64,000 nucleotides of DNA from Actinoplanes lobatus (GTDB taxonomy: Bacteria; Actinomycetota; Actinomycetes; Mycobacteriales; Micromonosporaceae). Below are positions 60,189-64,000 of this stretch, piece after piece. A program made the translations under genes and the position numbers. The notes beneath the pieces were generated by a model, which saw nothing but the letters and a program-made list of their open reading frames with translations, did not search any database and was not told where the DNA came from. The number at the start of each line of letters is the position of its first letter. Positions within the stretch are counted from its first letter, which is position 1. Where the stretch lies: NCBI RefSeq assembly GCF_014205215.1, contig NZ_JACHNC010000001.1:1183001-1247000 (forward strand), read 5' to 3'.

Positions 60189-60929
60189 ATGAGGTTCCAA
60201 CGGCTGGCCGTCGTCACAGTGACGATCGCGGCCCTCGCCGGGATGGGTGGCTGCGGTTCGGCCTCCACCGACTCGAAGCCCGCCGCCACGCAGGCCGCCG
60301 CCGACCCGCTGGCCGAGTTCGTCGCCGCGTCGAAGAAGCTCGGCACCGAGACGATGAAGATCAAGATGGCGATGCCGGGCGGCATCGAGGGCAGCGGCGT
60401 GTCCGACCTCGCCGGCAAGAAGGTCGACATGGTGATGAGCATCGACGCCGCCGGGCAGTCGATGAAGATCGCGGTCCGCCTGGTCGGCGACGAGATGTTC
60501 ATGAAGTACGAGACCGGCGCGGGCGCCAAGTGGTGGCGTCTCGACGTGTCGAAGCTTCCGGCGAGCAGCTCGATGAACCCGAAGAACATGGCGGACGCGT
60601 CGGCCATCGCGCAGGCCGCGGTCAAGGTGGAGAAGAACGGGGACACGTTCTCCGGCACGCTCGACATGACCAAGTCGCCGACCTCCGACCCGGAGTCGCT
60701 GAAGGCCCTGGGCGACAAGGCGACCGCCATCCCGTTCACCGCCAAGGTCGACGGTGAGGGCCGGCTCACCGAGCTGGTCATCGACATGAGCTCGATGGGC
60801 GCCGGCGCCGGCAAGATGACGACCACCTACTCCGACTTCGGCACCCCGGTGTCGGTGGAGGCCCCGCCGGCCGCCGAGGTCACCGAGATGCCGGCCGAGA
60901 TGCTCAAGTCGCTGAGCCAGACGGCCTAA
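60189..60929 (+). CDS. Lipoprotein, LppX/LprG-like
   Basis: Secreted lipoprotein of 246 residues. The signal peptide ends in LAGMGGC with the lipidated cysteine at 22. The mature part has the alternating beta-rich pattern of actinobacterial lipid-carrying lipoproteins (KVDMVMSIDAAGQSMKIAVRLVGDEMFMKYETG, followed by KWWRLDVSKL, and a C-terminal VEAPPAAEV tail). LprG-type proteins bind acylated glycans; a similar role is inference. ATG 60189 behind AAGGAGA. Convergent with the acyltransferase gene (4-nt overlap). Confidence 0.82.
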   Translation: MRFQRLAVVTVTIAALAGMGGCGSASTDSKPAATQAAADPLAEFVAASKKLGTETMKIKMAMPGGIEGSGVSDLAGKKVDMVMSIDAAGQSMKIAVRLVGDEMFMKYETGAGAKWWRLDVSKLPASSSMNPKNMADASAIAQAAVKVEKNGDTFSGTLDMTKSPTSDPESLKALGDKATAIPFTAKVDGEGRLTELVIDMSSMGAGAGKMTTTYSDFGTPVSVEAPPAAEVTEMPAEMLKSLSQTA

Positions 60930-61969
60930 GCGTCGGCGCGCCCCGGCCGCGTCCACAGTGGCCGGGGCTCCGGACGGTTCTCGTCGATCCACGCGTCGAT
61001 ACGGGCCCACCAGTCGTAGAGCCAGTCGATCCGCTCCTGTTCGCCGGTGGGCACCTCCTCCGGCGGCACACTCCAGAACCGCATCACCAGCCGCTTGTCC
61101 ATCGGCAGCTCACGCCACACGTCGGCGACGCTCGTCATCCGGTCCAGGCCGGTGTGCGCCACGAAGATCACCCCGGCGTCCGGGGCCGCGTCGATCGCGG
61201 CGAAGAGCCCGCCCGGCTTCGGCGGCAGCAGGTTGTTCAGATTCTCCGCCCTGGCCGCCAGGTCGTGCAGACCACGGGACCACAGCCGGGCGATGGCACT
61301 GGCCCTCCGGCGGAGCGTGAAGTTGCCGCCCTCCGGGAAGATCACGAAGGCGTCGTTGTCGTCCAGCCCGGTGGCCAGCTCGCCGATCTGCTGCTCCAGC
61401 GTCGCCGTCCCGGTACGGCCCGGCGAGATGAACCGGTTCGGCAGCCGGTTGAGCAGCACATCCACCGCCGGATCCCACTGGAGGGCCGCCTTCAGCACGA
61501 TCCGCGGCTCCCGGGCGAACCAGTTGACCAGCGCGTGGATCAGGGTGAAGGAGTCACCCGGCCCGGCGTGCCGGCTCACCACGATCTCCGGGCGGCCGGG
61601 CTGCGCGGTGTCCGGGTCGGTGCCGACCACGTCGATCGTCAGGTGCAGCGACCAGCGGGCGAACCAGAAGAGGCTGCGCAGGAACCAGCCGGTCAGCACG
61701 TAGTGCGCCCGCTGGAAACCAGGACCGCGGATCTTCCAGCCGAAACCCGACGCCACCCAGAGCACCGCGAGCCCGGCCAGCGCCACGGCGTCCCACACCA
61801 GGTAGACGATGAGCAGGAAGACCACCCGGGGCACCCGCAGCCGGCCCGGCACCACCGGCGAGACGGCCAGCGCGATCAGCAGCCAGACCGGCAGGGTGGT
61901 GAGCAGTGTGAAGGCGAGCAGGACGACGGCCGGGGCGATCACCATGCGGCGGACCCAGACCGGGGGCAT
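60926..61969 (-). CDS. 1-acylglycerol-3-phosphate acyltransferase-like (PlsC family)
   Basis: Membrane acyltransferase of 347 residues. Two or three N-terminal hydrophobic helices (about 9-37 and 48-76) precede the HX4D catalytic motif SRHAGPGD (H134, D139) and the FPEGGNFT motif III. It is longer than plain PlsC and resembles actinobacterial putative acyltransferases of uncharacterised acceptor. ATG 61969 overlaps the patatin stop by one base (TGATG), coupling a lipase with an acyltransferase, which suggests acyl-chain remodelling. Confidence 0.85.
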   Translation of the reverse strand: MPPVWVRRMVIAPAVVLLAFTLLTTLPVWLLIALAVSPVVPGRLRVPRVVFLLIVYLVWDAVALAGLAVLWVASGFGWKIRGPGFQRAHYVLTGWFLRSLFWFARWSLHLTIDVVGTDPDTAQPGRPEIVVSRHAGPGDSFTLIHALVNWFAREPRIVLKAALQWDPAVDVLLNRLPNRFISPGRTGTATLEQQIGELATGLDDNDAFVIFPEGGNFTLRRRASAIARLWSRGLHDLAARAENLNNLLPPKPGGLFAAIDAAPDAGVIFVAHTGLDRMTSVADVWRELPMDKRLVMRFWSVPPEEVPTGEQERIDWLYDWWARIDAWIDENRPEPRPLWTRPGRADA

Positions 61970-62820
61970 CAGCGGCCCGGCCCCGGCAGCGGATTCACGT
62001 TGGCGTTCAGGTAGCGGCGGGACGCGGTGTAGGCCCGGCTGATCCGGCGCCCCACCGCGGCCATGTCCCGGTACGCCCACGGCGAGTCGTCCCGGTTCTC
62101 CCCGCCGCCGCTCGGCAGCACGTGGACGCGGACGTCGTCCGGCAACGACGCCAGCTCGCGGGCGAACCGGTGCCGCCGGGCGATCTCGAACGCCACCTGC
62201 GCCACCTCCCACGGCCGCTTCGGCACGCTGAGCTGGCGTTCCACCCGGCCGACCTGGAGCACGAAGATGAGTTTCGCCCCGAGCCGGACGGCCTCGCCGA
62301 TCGGGATCGAGTTGACGATCCCGCCGTCCACGTAGTGCTCGCCGTCGATCTCCATGGGTGGCAGCAGCCCCGGCACGGCCGACGAGGCGACCACCGCGTC
62401 GACCAGCGGGCCACTGTCGAACCAGTGCTCGGCGGCCCGCTCGATGCTGGCCGCACAGCAGTGGAACGGCACCTTGAGATCGGCGAACGTGGCGTTCTCC
62501 CCCAGCTCGCTCTCCAGCAGGCGGCGCAGCGGGCGGGGCGAGTGCAGATGGGTACGGGCGGCGAACCGGCGCATCTGGCGGCCGAGGGAGTCGCCGTACA
62601 CCGCGGCGGCCTCCGGCGACGTCCAGAGCCGGACCAGGCGCTCGGTGACGTGCTCGGCCGGGTCGGCGGCGACCAGGGCGCCGTTCACCGCGCCGATCGA
62701 CGTGCCCACCACCAGGTCCGGGCGGAATCCGGCCCGGAAGAGCGCCCGCAGCATGCCGACCTCGACCGCGCCGAGCACGCCCCCGCCGCCGAGCACGAAA
62801 GCCACCGGACCGTCGACCAT
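61969..62820 (-). CDS. Patatin-like phospholipase
   Basis: Lipid acyl hydrolase of 283 residues with a Ser-Asp dyad. The oxyanion motif LGGGGVLG (10-17), nucleophile GTSIG (Ser41) and DGGIVN (Asp165) are intact. RssA/YchK-like length. Cytosolic; substrate probably phospholipids or wax esters. It is divergent from the MerR gene by 65 nt, and the palindrome between them could also influence this promoter. Coupled to the downstream acyltransferase. Confidence 0.9.
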   Translation of the reverse strand: MVDGPVAFVLGGGGVLGAVEVGMLRALFRAGFRPDLVVGTSIGAVNGALVAADPAEHVTERLVRLWTSPEAAAVYGDSLGRQMRRFAARTHLHSPRPLRRLLESELGENATFADLKVPFHCCAASIERAAEHWFDSGPLVDAVVASSAVPGLLPPMEIDGEHYVDGGIVNSIPIGEAVRLGAKLIFVLQVGRVERQLSVPKRPWEVAQVAFEIARRHRFARELASLPDDVRVHVLPSGGGENRDDSPWAYRDMAAVGRRISRAYTASRRYLNANVNPLPGPGR

Positions 62821-62850
62821 GTCACCATCCTCGCACGATCTTGCAGCCTT

Positions 62851-62872
62851 GCCCTGACACCGATGTCAGGGC
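62851..62872. promoter_or_regulatory. MerR-type operator between -35 and -10
   Basis: Perfect inverted repeat GCCCTGAC-accgat-GTCAGGGC. It fills the space between TTGCCC (62849-62854) and TACCGT (62874-62879), a 19-nt spacer, the over-long spacing that MerR activators untwist. The merR ATG is 7 nt past the -10, so the mRNA would be leaderless or nearly so. Confidence 0.82.
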
Positions 62873-62885
62873 TTACCGTCGGCTC

Positions 62886-63248
62886 ATGCTTATCGGAGAG
62901 CTGGCCGACCGGGCCGGCACCAGCCCGCGGACGCTGCGCTACTACGAGGAGCACGGGCTGATCCGTCCGCGCCGGGACGCCAACGGCTACCGGCAGTACG
63001 ACGACGCGGAACTGCGCGTGGTGCACGAGATCCGCACGCTGCTCGCCGACGGATTCGGCGTGGACGACATCAAACCGTTCGTCGCCTGCCTGCGGGCCGG
63101 CAACAGCGCCGGGCACGTCTGCCCGGAGTCGGCGGTCGTGCTGCGGCGGCGACTGGCCGAAGTGGACGACCTGCTGGGCCGCCTCACCGACGTACGGGAG
63201 CGGCTCCAGGACCAGTTGAAGGAGATCCGATGCCAGATGACACCCTGA
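62886..63248 (+). CDS. MerR-family transcriptional regulator
   Basis: Protein of 120 residues. The N-terminal winged helix IGELADRAGTSPRTLRYYEEHGLI is unmistakable, followed by a dimerisation helix (RRRLAEVDDLLGRL). Two cysteines, C68 and C79 (FVACLRAG and GHVCPES), are placed at the effector-binding end and could form a redox switch. It does not show the SoxR iron-sulphur cysteine cluster. It overlaps the thioredoxin gene by 19 nt and is preceded by its own operator. Confidence 0.93.
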   Translation: MLIGELADRAGTSPRTLRYYEEHGLIRPRRDANGYRQYDDAELRVVHEIRTLLADGFGVDDIKPFVACLRAGNSAGHVCPESAVVLRRRLAEVDDLLGRLTDVRERLQDQLKEIRCQMTP

Positions 63249-63577
63249 CCACCGTCACCGACGCCACCTTCGCCGAGATCGTGCTGTCGGCGAAGGTCCC
63301 GGTGCTCGTCGACTTCTGGGCCCAGTGGTGCCCGCCGTGCGGGCCGCTGAAGCGGGTGCTGAGCGAGCTGGCCGGCGAGTTCGGCGACCGGGTGCTGATC
63401 GTCACGCTGGACGTGGACGCCAACCCGTCGACCACGATCGCCTACCGGGTGCACTCGATGCCGACCCTGCTGTTCCTCCGGGACGGGACGGTCACCCAGA
63501 CGATCGTCGGCGCCCGGCCGAAGTCGGTGCTCCGGCCGGCGATCACCAACCTCATCACGCCGTACGCGAACGTCTAG
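63230..63577 (+). CDS. Thioredoxin
   Basis: Thioredoxin of 115 residues. Active site WCPPC (C34, C37), where most housekeeping thioredoxins have WCGPC, plus DFWAQWC before it and the cis-proline loop SMPTLLFLRDG. The fold is complete. ATG 63230 overlaps the MerR gene by 19 nt, so it is produced with its putative redox regulator. The proline in the active site usually makes the disulphide more oxidising than GP. Convergent with the small zinc protein (4-nt overlap). Confidence 0.93.
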   Translation: MPDDTLTTVTDATFAEIVLSAKVPVLVDFWAQWCPPCGPLKRVLSELAGEFGDRVLIVTLDVDANPSTTIAYRVHSMPTLLFLRDGTVTQTIVGARPKSVLRPAITNLITPYANV

Positions 63578-63789
63578 TCCAGCTCGGGCATCGCGACCGG
63601 CTGTGGCCGGGGACGGCAGGTGCCGCACTGCACCGCGTCCTCGACCACCAGCGCCTCGGCCCGGTCGCGGCGGGCCGACCGGGTCACCTCCAGCAGGTAC
63701 GGCCCGAAGCGCGCGTGCTCGGCGCACACCCCGCGCCCGCAGAACCGGCAGATCGCACGCGCCCCCTCGGCGCAGAACCAGCACAACAT
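63574..63789 (-). CDS. Small cysteine-rich (zinc-binding) protein
   Basis: Protein of 71 residues with C3-x2-C6, C14-x2-C17, C22, H25 and a late C55-x2-C58. The spacing suggests two interleaved zinc sites (B-box/DUF2180-like). Contains basic ARRDRAEALVVED. Function unknown; zinc-ribbon proteins of this size often act in protein-protein contacts or redox sensing. It ends 4 nt inside the thioredoxin gene end. Confidence 0.7.
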   Translation of the reverse strand: MLCWFCAEGARAICRFCGRGVCAEHARFGPYLLEVTRSARRDRAEALVVEDAVQCGTCRPRPQPVAMPELD

Positions 63790-63827
63790 GGGCGGCCACT
63801 CCTTCTCACGTCGGGGAGGCCGCCCAT
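63788..63827 (-). terminator. Hairpin after the C-terminal PT-rich gene
   Basis: Arms ATGGGCGGCC / GGCCGCCCAT (10 bp, extended by a partly paired inner region) lie 2 nt past the stop of the minus-strand gene at 63830. Its left arm covers the start codon of the zinc-protein gene, so it could double as a translation switch for that gene. Confidence 0.55.
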
Positions 63828-63829
63828 GG

Positions 63830-64000
63830 TCAGTTGCTGGACGGCCCCGTGGTCGTCGGCTCGGGCTCCGGCGCGGTGGTCGTCGGGTCCGGGTCCGGTG
63901 CGGTGGTTGTCGGGTCCGGGTCCGGCGCGGTGGTCGTCGGCTTCGGCGTGGTCGGCTTCGGCGTGGTGGGTTTCGTGGTCGTCGGCTTCGTCGTGGTGGG
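63830..64000 (-). CDS. C-terminal Pro/Thr-rich tail of a protein cut by the window edge
   Basis: The last 56 codons of a minus-strand gene. They read as repeats of PTTTK / PTTPK followed by three nine-residue units of the type TTTAPDPDP and TTTAPEPEP, ending GPSSN. Such tails occur on secreted or wall-spanning actinobacterial proteins and on extracellular ends of kinases. The main part of the protein is outside the window. Terminator-like hairpin follows. Confidence 0.6.
   Translation of the reverse strand, partial: PTTTKPTTTKPTTPKPTTPKPTTTAPDPDPTTTAPDPDPTTTAPEPEPTTTGPSSN

Overview
The window is high-GC DNA with GTG and TTG starts, tightly overlapping operons and actinobacterial protein families. 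The order argS-lysA-hom-thrC-thrB-rho-rpmE-prfA-prmC-sua5-glyA on the minus strand, together with the other families, suggests a filamentous actinomycete, most likely Micromonosporaceae (Actinoplanes-like). That genus-level placement is inference from gene content. No insertion sequence, prophage, CRISPR array or rRNA gene was seen. The single RNA gene is a tRNA-Arg(CCG).

Region 1 (1-28 kb) is the conserved housekeeping backbone, read from right to left: argS, lysA, hom, thrC, thrB, rho, rpmE, prfA, prmC, a Sua5/YrdC gene, a low-molecular-weight phosphatase and glyA. It is interrupted by accessory modules. These are a second, longer Sua5; an SDR gene; a GGDEF protein with a membrane beta-propeller (5.4-8.3 kb); a three-gene RNA-repair cassette (9.85-12.4 kb) beside a nitric oxide synthase (12.4-13.6 kb); and an efflux module (MFS, RND, MarR; 17-22.2 kb). 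The RNA-repair cassette is the most striking item. It holds a T4 Rnl1-like ligase, a T4 Pnkp-like kinase-phosphatase and a second small RNA ligase, packed head to tail.

Region 2 (28-43.8 kb) is mixed accessory genome. It carries DUF3105 and DUF305 membrane proteins, tRNA-Arg, HPr, CutC, a SpoIIAA-like/DUF1269 pair and a glycosyltransferase with an unusual N-terminal extension. A Ser/Thr kinase is divergent from an S15 hydrolase, with overlapping start codons. There follow a DHA2 transporter, a STAS protein, an AraC regulator, a Gfo/Idh oxidoreductase and small membrane proteins.

Region 3 (43.8-64 kb) holds a YgiC/YgiB-like pair, a FabG-like SDR, a PadR-membrane protein-GH13 operon with a clear palindromic operator, DedA, a secreted GH16-CBM protein with a LacI-type operator, a YbdK-type carboxylate-amine ligase, a polysaccharide deacetylase, Nei2, an orphan ClpP, and an arginine catabolic pair (ArgZ/DDAH-like enzyme and ornithine aminotransferase) joined by a 30-codon ORF that overlaps both. 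It ends with an FHA protein, a lipoprotein, a patatin-acyltransferase pair, a MerR-thioredoxin pair with a textbook MerR operator, a small zinc protein and the Pro/Thr-rich tail of a protein cut by the window edge.

All assignments come from reading motifs by eye. Start codons are judged from ribosome-binding sites, overlaps and family starts.
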